Source: SURF-55 sp040755195
Lineage (GTDB): Bacteria; Bacillota; Desulfotomaculia; Desulfotomaculales; Ammonificaceae
DNA: 64,000 bases
NCBI GenBank assembly: GCA_040755195.1
Contig: JBFMBL010000010.1
Coordinates: forward strand, 1 to 64,000
Direction: 5' to 3'
Part shown: piece after piece, positions 18,705 through 27,933 of the stretch
How positions within the stretch are numbered: position 1 is the stretch's first letter
How the letters are laid out: every line of letters begins with the position of its first letter
Made by a program: the position numbers and the translations under genes
The notes under the pieces: generated by a model
What the model was told of the DNA's origin: nothing
The model's database searches: none
What the model saw: the letters and a program-made list of their open reading frames with translations, nothing else

Positions 18705-18730
18705 GGTTTCTCCATATCATATTTTTAGGA

Positions 18731-18912
18731 GTAACTATTCAGGTGTCCCGGTCGTCGGGCGCAGCGATATGCTGCGCATGGCTTTGTCAGCCGGCCAGGG
18801 ACAGTGCTCACGTACTTCTGTGTACGCTCCGCGCTACCCCAGGCCGGCTTTCGTGCTCTGCTTGCATCTCGCCGCGTTCCGTCAGAGAAATACTAAGCGG
18901 CTGAATAGTTAC
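18731..18912. mobile_element. MITE copy 1 (GTAA-type ends, 8-bp target duplication)
   Basis: 182 bp beginning GTAACTATTCAG and ending CTGAATAGTTAC, a perfect 12-bp terminal inverted repeat. TTTTAGGA occurs immediately on both sides (18723-18730 and 18913-18920), a perfect 8-bp target duplication. Inside are a GCGCAGC-GATAT-GCTGCGC hairpin and a CGTAC...GTACG hairpin. The interior is similar along its length to the elements at 19045-19225 (inverted) and 55224-55399. There is no transposase. GTAA ends with 8-bp duplications are the IS66-family pattern, so it is probably moved in trans by such an enzyme. Confidence 0.88.
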
Positions 18913-18960
18913 TTTTAGGAAAGCTTTACCGGTACGGCCGGCAATTATTCTTGGAAGAAC

Positions 18961-19006
18961 ATACAGAAAGCTCCGCGCTTATAAGCGCGGAGCTTTCTGT
19001 ATGTAA
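18961..19006. terminator. 46-bp perfect palindrome, likely bidirectional terminator
   Basis: The two 23-base arms are exactly complementary, centred on TTATAA, with the GC-rich core AGCTCCGCGC. It lies between MITE copies 1 and 3 and downstream of the 125-codon gene. The arms contain AGAAAGCTCC and GGAGCTTTCT, giving a short T-rich stretch on each side, so termination in both directions is plausible. Perfect symmetry this long is unusual for a simple terminator. Confidence 0.6.
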
Positions 19007-19044
19007 ACTCCCATTGCCAGGGAGCTTAAGATACCGCTTTGGTT

Positions 19045-19225
19045 GTAAATATTCAGTAAACCACGTTGGTGTTTTGACGGAGCGCGGTTAGAAGCAAGCA
19101 TGGCGCGAAGGACGACGCTGGACGGAGCGGAGCGTACTAGGTTGGTACGCGAGCATCCGGGCGGCGTCGCCGACAAAGTCAGGCGCCGCTTATCACCGCG
19201 CCCTATGGGTTTAGTGAATGCTTAC
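19045..19225. mobile_element. MITE copy 2, diverged and inverted, with 8-bp target duplication
   Basis: 181 bp. The left end GTAAATATTCAGTAAACCA and the reverse complement of the right end, GTAAGCATTCACTAAACCC, form a 19-bp imperfect inverted repeat starting GTAA. CTTTGGTT is repeated directly at 19037-19044 and 19226-19233. The interior matches the reverse complement of the elements at 18731 and 55224, including the CGTAC...GTACG hairpin and the GACAAAG segment. The right target duplication touches the stop codon of the neighbouring gene. Confidence 0.82.
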
Positions 19226-19233
19226 CTTTGGTT

Positions 19234-19602
19234 TTAGGCCCGCCTTTTACAGTAACCCCGCTTTTTTAATTCCCTTCCCAACTCGAGGGGGACGACCAGC
19301 CCGGAACCCGGCTGGTTTGCCACAGTTCTGGATTGCACAGCGGCAAACATTCTCGCACCGACATCCAGAAGCTTAAGCGCCGCGTGACAAACCTCCAGGA
19401 CACTGCAGTTATTCTTCTCCAGCGCCGCCAGGACTTCGGTAAGAACCCGCTCCTCGAAGGATTGGTTGTATTCCTTCCACGCCGCCGCCTTTTCCTCGCC
19501 GGAAAGCTTGTCTGTTACGCTGACAAAGTTATGGAGGCTTCCCTGGACTATCAGAAACAACTGGTCCACAAACTGCCGCATATACGGCTCGGATTCGAAC
19601 AT
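19234..19602 (-). CDS. Hypothetical helical protein
   Basis: About 122 residues, mostly helical and charged, with ESEPYMRQFVDQLFLIVQ near the start and a basic end (KKRGYCKRRA). No family is recognised. The ATG at 19602 sits behind AAAGGGGGG; a GTG nine bases upstream is also possible. A MITE inserted directly after its stop codon, leaving the reading frame intact. The ribosome site and codon pattern suggest a real gene. Confidence 0.65.
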   Translation of the reverse strand: MFESEPYMRQFVDQLFLIVQGSLHNFVSVTDKLSGEEKAAAWKEYNQSFEERVLTEVLAALEKNNCSVLEVCHAALKLLDVGARMFAAVQSRTVANQPGSGLVVPLELGRELKKRGYCKRRA

Positions 19603-19738
19603 GTCAGTCACCCCCCTTTCAAAATCTACCCTGAGGCTAAGACAGCCAGGGTATGGCTTCTAAAAAGATTATCGGCATAAAATCCGCAAATATAATATTC
19701 CCCCGTAACATTCTTTGAATATTCACTGGCTTAACGCC

Positions 19739-19768
19739 TTGATATAAATGATAATATTAACGTAAAAT
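19739..19768 (+). promoter_or_regulatory. Possible promoter of the MBL-fold hydrolase gene
   Basis: TTGATA and TAAAAT are spaced by 18 bases in an AT-rich stretch about 90 bases before the GTG at 19860. This fits a weak sigma-A promoter; no other signal supports it. Confidence 0.35.
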
Positions 19769-19859
19769 CAGCCTGCTGGTACATCTTGCTGGAAGAGAGC
19801 CGTAAAGCATTCGAGTTTAGCGGCCCACTGAAACAAGCATTTTCTGCGGAGGGGACACA

Positions 19860-20780
19860 GTGATCGAAAAAATTACAGACAACCTTTTTTTCATCGAACG
19901 CGGCTGGCTTAACGGTAATCACTTTGTTTTCAACGGCAAAACGAAAGCCCTTATCGACACCGGTTACAAAAAAGACGTGGACGTTACCCTGAGGCTCATC
20001 AAAGAGACCGGACTAGAGCCCGCAAACGTCGAATTGATTATATCGACCCACAGCCACTGCGATCACATAGGCGGTAACCGAATCATCCAGGGATTGTCGG
20101 GCTGCGAAATAGGGATGCACCCTTTTGACCGGTATTTCGTTGAAACAAAGAATGACTGGTATACCTGGTGGCGCTATTATGATCAGGAAGCAGACTTCTT
20201 CGCGGTGAACCGGAGCTTTGAAGACGGGGATGTTATCAGGTTGGACGACATCGAGCTTGTGGTCATCCACACGCCCGGACACGCCGCGGGACAGATCTCC
20301 TTGTATTCACCGGAGCACCGGTTCCTGATCGCCGCGGATGTGGTATGGGACGGGGATTTTGGCGTTCTGACCACCAGGATTGAGGGCATAAGCAGCCCTT
20401 TCTTACAACAAAAATCACTTGATAAGATCGCTTCCCTACAAATCTCAACCATTTACCCGGGGCACGGCGGCCGGATTGACGATCCGAAAAGGGCGATCCA
20501 CCGCTGCCAGAAGCGGCTTGAGTCCTTTCTCAGTGACCCGCAACGCCTGGGGCGCGATCAAATAAAAAAGATAATCCTCTATACCCTGCTGGCAAAGTCG
20601 GGTATCCCTGAAGGAGAATTTTTCGCTTATCTGATGAAAACCCGCTGGTTCCCCGAGGTGGTGGATCTTTACTTCGAAGGACGGTATAAAGCCGTTTATG
20701 AGGACGTCATAGCGGAACTGATTAAGAAAAAGCTGATTATCCGCAATCAGGATATGCTCGTAGCCACATTGAAAGCCTAA
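19860..20780 (+). CDS. Metallo-beta-lactamase-fold hydrolase
   Basis: 306 residues. The metal-binding motif THSHCDHIGG is complete, followed by HTPGHAAGQ, the Asp in IAADVVWDG and the late His in YPGHGG. These are the ligands of the glyoxalase II-like branch with two metal ions. The C-terminal third (from about residue 220) is a helical domain of unknown role. The substrate cannot be deduced. GTG at 19860 follows GGAGGGG. Its stop overlaps that of the convergent mltG gene. Confidence 0.88.
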   Translation: MIEKITDNLFFIERGWLNGNHFVFNGKTKALIDTGYKKDVDVTLRLIKETGLEPANVELIISTHSHCDHIGGNRIIQGLSGCEIGMHPFDRYFVETKNDWYTWWRYYDQEADFFAVNRSFEDGDVIRLDDIELVVIHTPGHAAGQISLYSPEHRFLIAADVVWDGDFGVLTTRIEGISSPFLQQKSLDKIASLQISTIYPGHGGRIDDPKRAIHRCQKRLESFLSDPQRLGRDQIKKIILYTLLAKSGIPEGEFFAYLMKTRWFPEVVDLYFEGRYKAVYEDVIAELIKKKLIIRNQDMLVATLKA

Positions 20781-22132
20781 TCCTTAAGGTAACGGCGTTT
20801 GTTGGCGTTGTGCTCCTCTAATGTACGGGCGAAGGCATGGCTGCCGTCAGGTTTGGCCACGTAGTAGAGGTAATCTGTTTTTTCCGGTTTGATGGCGGCT
20901 ACAAGCGAAGCGCGTCCCGGCGCGGCTATCGGACCGGGAGGAAGACCCGTGACGCGGTAAGTATTATAGGGTGAATCAACCTCCAGGTCACGGTACAGTA
21001 TGCGCTCGCGGTGCTCACCCAGGGCGTATTCAACGGTCGCATCCACCTGCAGGGGCATCCCCCGGCGCAGGCGGTTGTAAAGCACCCCGGCAATCAGTGC
21101 CCGCTCCTCACTCAACTTGGCCTCCCGCTCAATCAGGGAGGCGAGCGTTACTGATTCGTTTAAGGTGAGCCCTTGCTCCCCGGCGCCGGCGGACAGGTCA
21201 ATTTCTTCGGCCACTTCCGCAAAACGATGCAGCATAAGCTCTGCGACCGCATGCGCGGATGCATCCGGGAGGACCTTGTAGGTATCGGGGAAAAGGTATC
21301 CTTCCAACCGGAGGGAACCTGACAGGTTGCTGCTGAGAAACGGGAAATCAAAACTGCCGGCGGCTACCTCACGGAGGAAATCCTCTTTTTTCACAACGCC
21401 CTGTTCGTCCAGTCTGAGGGCGATCTCCGCCAGGGTAAACCCTTCCGGGATGGTAAACCGTCTCGCTAACTGACTGCCCTTTGTGAGCAACCCGAGCACT
21501 GCGGGGACTGGGAGGTCTGATGACAGACAGTACGTCCCGCTTTTAATTTTTTTATCAAGGTGGTAATAGCGGGCGTAGCAACGGAAAACAACCGGATCCT
21601 TGATAACCCCCCGCTCATAAAGGTTATCCGCAACCCAGCCCGTGGTTGCGCCCTTGGGGACAACGAATACGATCACCTTACCACCCCCCGGCGCTTTTAA
21701 CCCCGAAGAAACAAACGCCTGCGCCACTCCGGCGAAGAGAACCAACAACACCAAGATAATAAAAAGCCTGAGGCGAAACCCCGGCCTTTCCCGAAGCGCC
21801 CTCAGCCTTCCCCATGCGGACAACCCCGGTAAGCCGCCCGGCAACGTCACGCCGGTATCCGGTCCGGCAGCCAAAGAGGAAGGGCCTCGGCCTGTCTGCT
21901 TAAGGAAGAGCCGCCGCCCTTTGAAACGGCGGGTTAAGAGCCGGGCTGTTGTGCGGCGCCGTGGACGGTTCACCCCGTCCGGCGTCTCTTTCTCAGCCGC
22001 TCCCGCGTAAAAACGGTCCCGGAGCGTTCGTCCCGGCCTTCCGGCCGGTATCATTCCTCGGGGTTCCTGCGATGGTGTTGACGCTTTCGCGCCTGCCTTG
22101 ATTTTCTCAAGCATCATCCTCCAACCAGGCAT
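20777..22132 (-). CDS. mltG: Endolytic transglycosylase MltG (YceG-like)
   Basis: Cleaves nascent glycan strands and so limits peptidoglycan chain length. The protein (451 residues) has a long basic cytoplasmic N-terminus (about 1-125), one membrane segment (RLFIILVLLVLFAGVAQAF), a LysM-like part and the YceG domain with the catalytic Glu in LASLIEREAKLSEERALIAGVLYNRL-type sequence; PLQVDATVEYALG and SPYNTYRVTGLPPGPI are further hallmarks. The N-terminal extension is longer than usual. ATG at 22132 follows GGGGAGAG. Position next to ruvX/yrzB/alaS is typical of Firmicutes. Confidence 0.92.
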   Translation of the reverse strand: MPGWRMMLEKIKAGAKASTPSQEPRGMIPAGRPGRTLRDRFYAGAAEKETPDGVNRPRRRTTARLLTRRFKGRRLFLKQTGRGPSSLAAGPDTGVTLPGGLPGLSAWGRLRALRERPGFRLRLFIILVLLVLFAGVAQAFVSSGLKAPGGGKVIVFVVPKGATTGWVADNLYERGVIKDPVVFRCYARYYHLDKKIKSGTYCLSSDLPVPAVLGLLTKGSQLARRFTIPEGFTLAEIALRLDEQGVVKKEDFLREVAAGSFDFPFLSSNLSGSLRLEGYLFPDTYKVLPDASAHAVAELMLHRFAEVAEEIDLSAGAGEQGLTLNESVTLASLIEREAKLSEERALIAGVLYNRLRRGMPLQVDATVEYALGEHRERILYRDLEVDSPYNTYRVTGLPPGPIAAPGRASLVAAIKPEKTDYLYYVAKPDGSHAFARTLEEHNANKRRYLKD

Positions 22133-22183
22133 AAAAGCTCTCCCCGTAAAAACACCCGAATTGAAAAAGAAATGGCTGAAGTA

Positions 22184-23662
22184 TCAACGAATTTCTCCAT
22201 ATACTGTGTTAACTCCGGTTTCAGGAGCCGGGAGCTCCGGAACGCCCTCACCGGTTTCCTGCCCGGTGGGATCCGGCTGAGGCTTGGTTTCCACCGGTTT
22301 TTTCGGCGCCACCACTACGGGGACAACCTTGGTTCCTACGGCGACGATCTCGTCGAGCGGGTGATAGAAGCTTGACCGCAGTTGCTCTGTAGTTTTCTTG
22401 TCCCCGTCCCATATAATGCGTTCAGCCTTCGCCCGGCAACCGCGGATGCCTTTCTGCTTTACAACCTCTTTCCCTGCTTCGAGATTCGCATCTTCCCGCC
22501 GTATCACCTTCGGCTTCAGGGTTTCTGTAACCCAGCTGCGCAGCTCGACCTTGCGTTTAAACTTCTTGTTGCCCAGGATTTTAATCGTCAACCGGTTGCC
22601 TGTAACCACCGTGCGGACATACAAATATTTATCGGTATTATTCCTGAACTGCAAATCCGATCCCCCGTAAGCAACCGTCGCATCGCGTCCCGCCGGCACG
22701 TATGTAACCGGCAGCGAATGGTTGTGCCGCTCGACCACCTCAAGTCCCGACAAAAGAACCGCGTTGTAAAGCGTGGTGGAAACCTGGCAGACCCCTCCAC
22801 CGAGGGAATCCACAAACTCGTTGTTGATTATCGTGGGCGCTTCTTTGTAACCGGCCTCGCTGCTTCGGGGCCCGACGATTTTATTGAATGAGACAACCTC
22901 ACCCGGCTGAACCAACAAGCCGTTCAGTGCGCCTGCGGCCACGCTTATATTATAAACGCGATTAACTTTGGTGGGATCGAAAGTTGTAGTGAACTCGCCC
23001 AACGGGGCCTCAATGCCCATCGCTACCACTTCTGCGGTGGTGTGTTCGGGGGGGATTGATTTAAGCGGTACGCGGACTACCGGTTCTTTTCCCTTGGTTA
23101 ATATCGCAATCAGCTGCGGGCAAACGGAGGTTGAATCTACGAAACATCCTTCGCGTCCGGGAATTATGACCACTGAATCGTCCGGGAGTACTTTAATACC
23201 GGCGTTTTGGGGCAACACCGTTAATCCTTTGGTAAGTTGGGCAACGAAGGACGCCGCCCGCTTTTGATCAACCTTTACCTTCAACGGTATGTTCCTGCCG
23301 CTTTTTGAAACCCGGTAGCGTTCCCAATACCGCCGTAAAAGCCAGCCTTCGTGGCCGACCGCCAGCGCTTGTTCGAGCACCACGGTGTCAACATGGGCAC
23401 CCGTATCCCTTAAAGGTAAACGCCAAACCCGCCCGGCGCATTCCAGCCTGACGGGTTTTGAAATCAGTTCAGCCTCGTAGGCCCTCAACTTAACCAGGCC
23501 TTCCGCGGTGGTAAGACCTTCAAAAGGCATCCCGCCGATACTGACTCCCGGAACAATTACCTCCGGGCGGACATATGCTCTTTCTAACAGAAAAAGCGCA
23601 AGCGTCCCGATTAAAACCCCGGAAATTAAGAAAGCCGCAACCCACAAAAGTATGCGGCGCAA
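22184..23662 (-). CDS. VanW family protein with N-terminal anchor
   Basis: 492 residues: a membrane segment at about 8-28, a PG_binding_4-type region (about 40-230) and a VanW domain marked by VVSFNKIVGPRSSEAGY, the segment GGGVCQVSTTLYNAVLLSGL and ERHNHSLPVTYVPAGRDA. VanW proteins are linked to the cell wall in Firmicutes and to some glycopeptide-resistance clusters, but the biochemical role is unknown. The C-terminal 70 residues are Pro/Glu-rich and probably disordered. It lies between yrzB and mltG. Confidence 0.88.
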   Translation of the reverse strand: MRRILLWVAAFLISGVLIGTLALFLLERAYVRPEVIVPGVSIGGMPFEGLTTAEGLVKLRAYEAELISKPVRLECAGRVWRLPLRDTGAHVDTVVLEQALAVGHEGWLLRRYWERYRVSKSGRNIPLKVKVDQKRAASFVAQLTKGLTVLPQNAGIKVLPDDSVVIIPGREGCFVDSTSVCPQLIAILTKGKEPVVRVPLKSIPPEHTTAEVVAMGIEAPLGEFTTTFDPTKVNRVYNISVAAGALNGLLVQPGEVVSFNKIVGPRSSEAGYKEAPTIINNEFVDSLGGGVCQVSTTLYNAVLLSGLEVVERHNHSLPVTYVPAGRDATVAYGGSDLQFRNNTDKYLYVRTVVTGNRLTIKILGNKKFKRKVELRSWVTETLKPKVIRREDANLEAGKEVVKQKGIRGCRAKAERIIWDGDKKTTEQLRSSFYHPLDEIVAVGTKVVPVVVAPKKPVETKPQPDPTGQETGEGVPELPAPETGVNTVYGEIR

Positions 23663-23677
23663 AGGAATGCCCTCCCT

Positions 23678-23950
23678 TTAGTTGTCCTCGCCATCGTGAA
23701 ATCGTGTTTCGTCCCAGATGTCGGCTACCTTTTCCCATTCCTCGTCTTCCGGATCAACCAGGATTTCATTGCCTTCTTCGTCCTGACTGAACTTAAGGAT
23801 TATCGCCTCCACTGCTTCTTCTTCCTCTTCGACAGGCAGTAAAATTGCGTACTCGGCACCGTCCACCTCTAAAATATCGAGCACTTCAAAGTCATGTTCC
23901 TCGCCGTCTTCGTCTACCAGCGTAATGACCTCGATTTCTTCGGTCATCAT
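23678..23950 (-). CDS. yrzB: DUF1292 family acidic protein (YrzB)
   Basis: 90 residues, strongly acidic, with the pattern of DUF1292: EIEVITLVDEDGEEHDFEVL, then YAILLPVEEEEEAVEAIILK, then a tail ending near WEKVADIWDE. Function unknown. In B. subtilis the same order alaS-yrzL-yrrK-yrzB is seen, and here it follows ruvX after a short gap. Confidence 0.9.
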   Translation of the reverse strand: MMTEEIEVITLVDEDGEEHDFEVLDILEVDGAEYAILLPVEEEEEAVEAIILKFSQDEEGNEILVDPEDEEWEKVADIWDETRFHDGEDN

Positions 23951-24014
23951 ACCACCCTTTTCCCGTTATTTTCCTTAAAGATAAAGGAATTATATAACCT
24001 CACCGATATTTGCG

Positions 24015-24443
24015 TCAAGGTTCACCATTTCCCTGCCGTACCATACTGTCCAGGTAGCTTTGGAGAATCATCACCGCTGCCAGTTTGTCTACGACCGCGC
24101 GACGCTTTTTGCGCCGGACATCAGCCTGGATGAGAAACCGCTCGGCGGCGCTTGTGGTAAACCTCTCGTCCCAGAGATAGACCTTCAGGCCTTTCTCCTC
24201 AAGCAAAGCGACAAACTCGGTCACCTTAAGGGCCTGCGGCCCAAGATTCCCGTCCAGCCCCCGCGGCAGTCCGACGACAATCCCCGCAACCTCATACTCG
24301 TTTGCGAGCAGGAGCAGCTTTTCTAAGTCGTCACTCAATCTCCCTCTGTTTAAAACCCCCAAACCTTGAGCGGTAACGCCGAGAGGGTCACTAACCGCCA
24401 TGCCTATCTTTCGATCACCGATATCCAGCCCTAAGAGCCGCAT
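24015..24443 (-). CDS. ruvX: Putative pre-16S rRNA nuclease / Holliday junction resolvase-like (YqgF/RuvX)
   Basis: 142 residues of the RNase H-like fold. MRLLGLDIGDRKIGMAVSDPLG supplies the first catalytic Asp, VGLPRGLDG the second motif, and LWDERFTTSAAERFL the third; the last Asp is in KKRRAVVDKLAAVMIL. YqgF proteins are implicated in 16S 5'-end processing and were first annotated as resolvases. It lies between yrzB and ireB. Confidence 0.92.
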   Translation of the reverse strand: MRLLGLDIGDRKIGMAVSDPLGVTAQGLGVLNRGRLSDDLEKLLLLANEYEVAGIVVGLPRGLDGNLGPQALKVTEFVALLEEKGLKVYLWDERFTTSAAERFLIQADVRRKKRRAVVDKLAAVMILQSYLDSMVRQGNGEP

Positions 24444-24552
24444 TTTGTCTCCTGCTCATTTCAGAACAAAATAAGGCCAGAGTCAATCGAATCTCTGGCT
24501 CAGTTTACTTTATGCCTCTTTGGTTTAGATAAAATACCACCTTTACTGAATC

Positions 24553-24825
24553 TTAGTATGCCACCTCATCTTTGAGGTATATCCTTACCAGCTCCTCCAA
24601 GAGTTCGTCACGTTCCAGGCGGCGAATGAGGTTTCGTGCATTCAGGTGACTCGTTATGTAAGCCGGATCACCCGACAACAAATAACCAACAAGCTGGTTT
24701 ATTGGGTTATACCCCTTTTCTTCGAGGGCGCTTACCACCGCCCGCAGGATATCCCGGATGGTTTGCGGCTCTTCCTTCTTAACCTGAAACATCATTGTCT
24801 TTTCGTTCGAATTGCCCTGTTCCAC
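24553..24825 (-). CDS. IreB family regulatory phosphoprotein (DUF965, YrzL)
   Basis: 90 residues with the conserved core RAVVSALEEKGYNPINQLVG followed by YLLSGDPAYITSHLNARNLI. In enterococci IreB is phosphorylated by the Ser/Thr kinase IreK and affects cell-wall stress responses; the role here is inferred. The gene sits between alaS and ruvX as in B. subtilis. Confidence 0.92.
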   Translation of the reverse strand: MEQGNSNEKTMMFQVKKEEPQTIRDILRAVVSALEEKGYNPINQLVGYLLSGDPAYITSHLNARNLIRRLERDELLEELVRIYLKDEVAY

Positions 24826-24933
24826 GTTTTGCCTCCCGGAAGGCCTTTTAGTAATATCATCCCCTTAGATATATTTTACTTTAGTTGCTCATTTTCCTTT
24901 CGGCGCTAAAATTTTTATTTATTAACTTCAATT

Positions 24934-27558
24934 CTACAGTAATTTCCCCTTGATATATGCGATACCGGCGTTTAAGGCATCATCAAGCCGCGCCGGGTTC
25001 TTTCCCCCGGCTTGCGCCAGTTCCGGCCGTCCACCGCCGCCCCCGTCCACCACCCGGGCCGCTTCTTTAACTATGGCGCCGGCATTCAGTCCCCGGGGGA
25101 TTAAATCCTGTGTTACCGCGGCAACAATATTGGCCTTGTCGCCGGCGGCACTCCCGAGAACAATCACCCCGGATCCCAGCCGCTCGCGCAAAAGGTCCAG
25201 CAAACTGCGGAGCTGAGCCATGTCGGATGCGTTCACCCGGGACACCAGTACGTTCACGCCTTTAATATCCTGCTTTCGATTTAAGAGGTCCTGCACTTCA
25301 TAAGCGGCAACCTTATCCTTAAGGGCTTCGTTCTCGCGTGAAAGTTCTTTTAACTGCTCCATCAGCGACGTCACCCGGGATGACAGATCGCGCGGCGATG
25401 CCTTAAAGGCAGAGGCTATCCGCTGGTAATCCTCCAGCGCCGTGTTTAGATAGGTTAGCGCCGCTTCTCCGGTAACAGCCTCAATACGTCTTGTTCCCGA
25501 GGCAACGCTGCCCTCTGATATGATTTTGAACATTCCTGCTTCGATGGTATTCTTCAGATGGGTCCCACCGCAGAGTTCGATGCTGAAATCACCGATTCGG
25601 ACCACCCGCACCGTATCCCCGTATTTTTCGCCAAACAGGGCTATCGCCCCCATTTCGCGGGCCTCCTCCAGGGATGTCTCGAATGCCTCCACCGGTATTG
25701 CTGCAAGGATTGCCTTGTTGACCATCGCCTCCACCCTCTGCAGCTCCGCCGGAGTAACCGCCTGGTAATGGCTAAAGTCAAACCGCAGCCTTTCCGGCGC
25801 AACAAGTGAACCGGCCTGGTTAACGTGATTTCCCAGTACGGCTTTAAGCGCCCGGTGCAGGAGGTGCGTCGCCGTGTGGTTGCGGGCCGTATTGCGGCGC
25901 TGGGACATATCCACCGAAGCGGTCACGATGCTCTTTTCCTCAAGCAGACCCTCAATCACCCGCACGCGGTGAACAACGATATCCTCGACCGGGCGGTCGA
26001 CACGCTCCACTTCCGCCCGCAGCTTCATACCGGTCAGGATGCCGGTATCGCTGACCTGGCCGCCCGATTCCGCATAAAACGGCGTGGTCTCGAGCACAAC
26101 ATTCACCGTTTCCCCCGCCCCGGCGGTTTTCACAATTGCGCCGTTTTCCACCATCGCCAGAACCTTTGCCGGCGTTTCGAGCGCAAAATACCCGATGAAA
26201 TGGGTCCGCCCCTCACTATCCCTTATCTGTTTAAATAGACGCTCCCGCTCACCCAGGTATTCCGTGGTCTCGCGCGCCTGCCGGGCGCGTTCGCGCTGGA
26301 CGGCCATGGCCGCCGCGTAACCATCTTTATCGACGGTTATTCCCTGTTCGGCACAAATCTCTTCCGTAAGCTCCAGAGGAAACCCGTAAGTGTCGTACAG
26401 CTTAAAGGCCATCTCCCCCGGCAGAACCTTGCCGGCCGATGCCGCTTCGCTGATCATGCGGCTTAAAATCTCCGTCCCCTGCGCGAGGGTTTCCAGGAAG
26501 CGTTCTTCCTCGGCCCGGATCACCCGGAGGATGTACTCCTGCTTATCGAGAAGTTCCGGGTACGTCTCACCCATTTTGTTTTGAAGCCGGGTTGCCACGC
26601 GTTCAAGAAACGGTTTATCGACGCCGAAAAGCACACCGAACCGTACAGCCCGGCGCAGCAACCGCCGTATGACGTAGCCCCGGCCTTCGTTTGAAGGCAG
26701 AGCCCCGTCCGCCACGGCAAAGGTTATAGCCCGGGCGTGGTCCGCAATAATCTTGCACGCCGTGTTACCCTTAACATCTGCGTCACGGTTAACCTTAAGG
26801 ATTTCAGCGATTTCGCCGGTCAGGTCCCGGAACAAGTCCGTATCAAAGCCTGTTTTCACGCCTTGAAGGACGGCGGCCGCCCTTTCGAGACCCATCCCGG
26901 TATCTATGCCCTTGTTTTCAAGCGGGGCGTAATCCCCTTTTTCATCCCTGTAAAACTGCGTGAAAACCAGGTTCCACAGCTCCAAAAACCGGTCGCAGTC
27001 GCACCCTACCTGACAGTCCGGCCCGCAGGAACTTTCCTCGCCGAAATCAAAATGGATCTCGGAGCAGGGACCGCAGGGGCCCACCCCAATTTCCCAGAAG
27101 TTGGTGTCCTTCCCCAGTCTGACAATCCGCACCTCCGGCACACCCACCTTACGCCACAGGTGGTAAGCCTCGTCGTCCTCGAGGTAAATCGAAATCCAGA
27201 GGCGGTCCGGGTCAATCCCCAGGTCGCGGGTAATAAACTCCCACGCCCATGGTATGGCCTCTTCCTTAAAATAATCGCCGAAAGAAAAATTGCCGAGCAT
27301 CTCGAAAAACGTAAGGTGACGGGCGGTCTTACCCACGGATTCTATGTCCGGGGTCCTCAGGCACTTCTGGCAACTGGCCATACGCCTGTTTTCGGGTACG
27401 GCGGCGCCGGTGAAATAAGGTTTAAACGGGACCATCCCCGCAGATGTCCACAAGAGACTCGGGTCATTCGCCGGAATTAAAGAAGCGCTCGGAATAACGG
27501 CGTGATCCTTCGATTTAAAAAAGTCAAGAAATCTCTGACGAATCTCTTTCCCTACCAT
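24934..27558 (-). CDS. alaS: Alanine--tRNA ligase
   Basis: Charges tRNA-Ala and edits mischarged Ser/Gly. The 874-residue protein begins MVGKEIRQRFLDFFKSKDH and shows the class II catalytic domain (FFEMLGNFSFGDYFKEEAI), a tRNA-recognition region, the editing domain zinc motifs HTATHLLH and CGGTH, and a C-terminal DHHA1 domain with a GGGGGRPELAQAGGK glycine loop. The ATG at 27558 has GGGAGG/GAGG sites upstream; the frame remains open for 90 more bases but no start fits. A 16-bp direct repeat (containing CACACCGTCCTT) lies just upstream. No T-box leader is visible. Confidence 0.96.
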   Translation of the reverse strand: MVGKEIRQRFLDFFKSKDHAVIPSASLIPANDPSLLWTSAGMVPFKPYFTGAAVPENRRMASCQKCLRTPDIESVGKTARHLTFFEMLGNFSFGDYFKEEAIPWAWEFITRDLGIDPDRLWISIYLEDDEAYHLWRKVGVPEVRIVRLGKDTNFWEIGVGPCGPCSEIHFDFGEESSCGPDCQVGCDCDRFLELWNLVFTQFYRDEKGDYAPLENKGIDTGMGLERAAAVLQGVKTGFDTDLFRDLTGEIAEILKVNRDADVKGNTACKIIADHARAITFAVADGALPSNEGRGYVIRRLLRRAVRFGVLFGVDKPFLERVATRLQNKMGETYPELLDKQEYILRVIRAEEERFLETLAQGTEILSRMISEAASAGKVLPGEMAFKLYDTYGFPLELTEEICAEQGITVDKDGYAAAMAVQRERARQARETTEYLGERERLFKQIRDSEGRTHFIGYFALETPAKVLAMVENGAIVKTAGAGETVNVVLETTPFYAESGGQVSDTGILTGMKLRAEVERVDRPVEDIVVHRVRVIEGLLEEKSIVTASVDMSQRRNTARNHTATHLLHRALKAVLGNHVNQAGSLVAPERLRFDFSHYQAVTPAELQRVEAMVNKAILAAIPVEAFETSLEEAREMGAIALFGEKYGDTVRVVRIGDFSIELCGGTHLKNTIEAGMFKIISEGSVASGTRRIEAVTGEAALTYLNTALEDYQRIASAFKASPRDLSSRVTSLMEQLKELSRENEALKDKVAAYEVQDLLNRKQDIKGVNVLVSRVNASDMAQLRSLLDLLRERLGSGVIVLGSAAGDKANIVAAVTQDLIPRGLNAGAIVKEAARVVDGGGGGRPELAQAGGKNPARLDDALNAGIAYIKGKLL

Positions 27559-27933
27559 AAAAGACAACCTCGACCTCCCACACCGTCCTTCTCCCACACC
27601 GTCCTTAACAACCAGACACCGGCAGACTTTTTTAGCGACTTTATCCATTCATTATATTAAGGTTGACTTACAGGGTCAAGCACGCGATCTCTTTCGGACA
27701 CCCCAATCCCCAAGACTTCCTGAGTGTTGTTGTCCTGTCAGCGTTACTGGAACATTTAATCTCTGGAGCACAAAAGCTGAAACTGTTTAGAGCGCCGGCA
27801 GGGCTGGACGTGCAAACCGAACCCTACATCGCCGGCGACCTCACCTTCGGTAACGCAACCGGCGACAGTAACAATATTGCGCTTGCCGGTTTGAAAAGAT
27901 AGACTACTTTCGAATGCCGTTAAGACTCAACGA

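Noticed and set aside
27663..27902. + strand frame of 79 codons upstream of alaS
   Set aside because: No ribosome site and no recognisable family; it may be a decayed transposon piece but cannot be supported.
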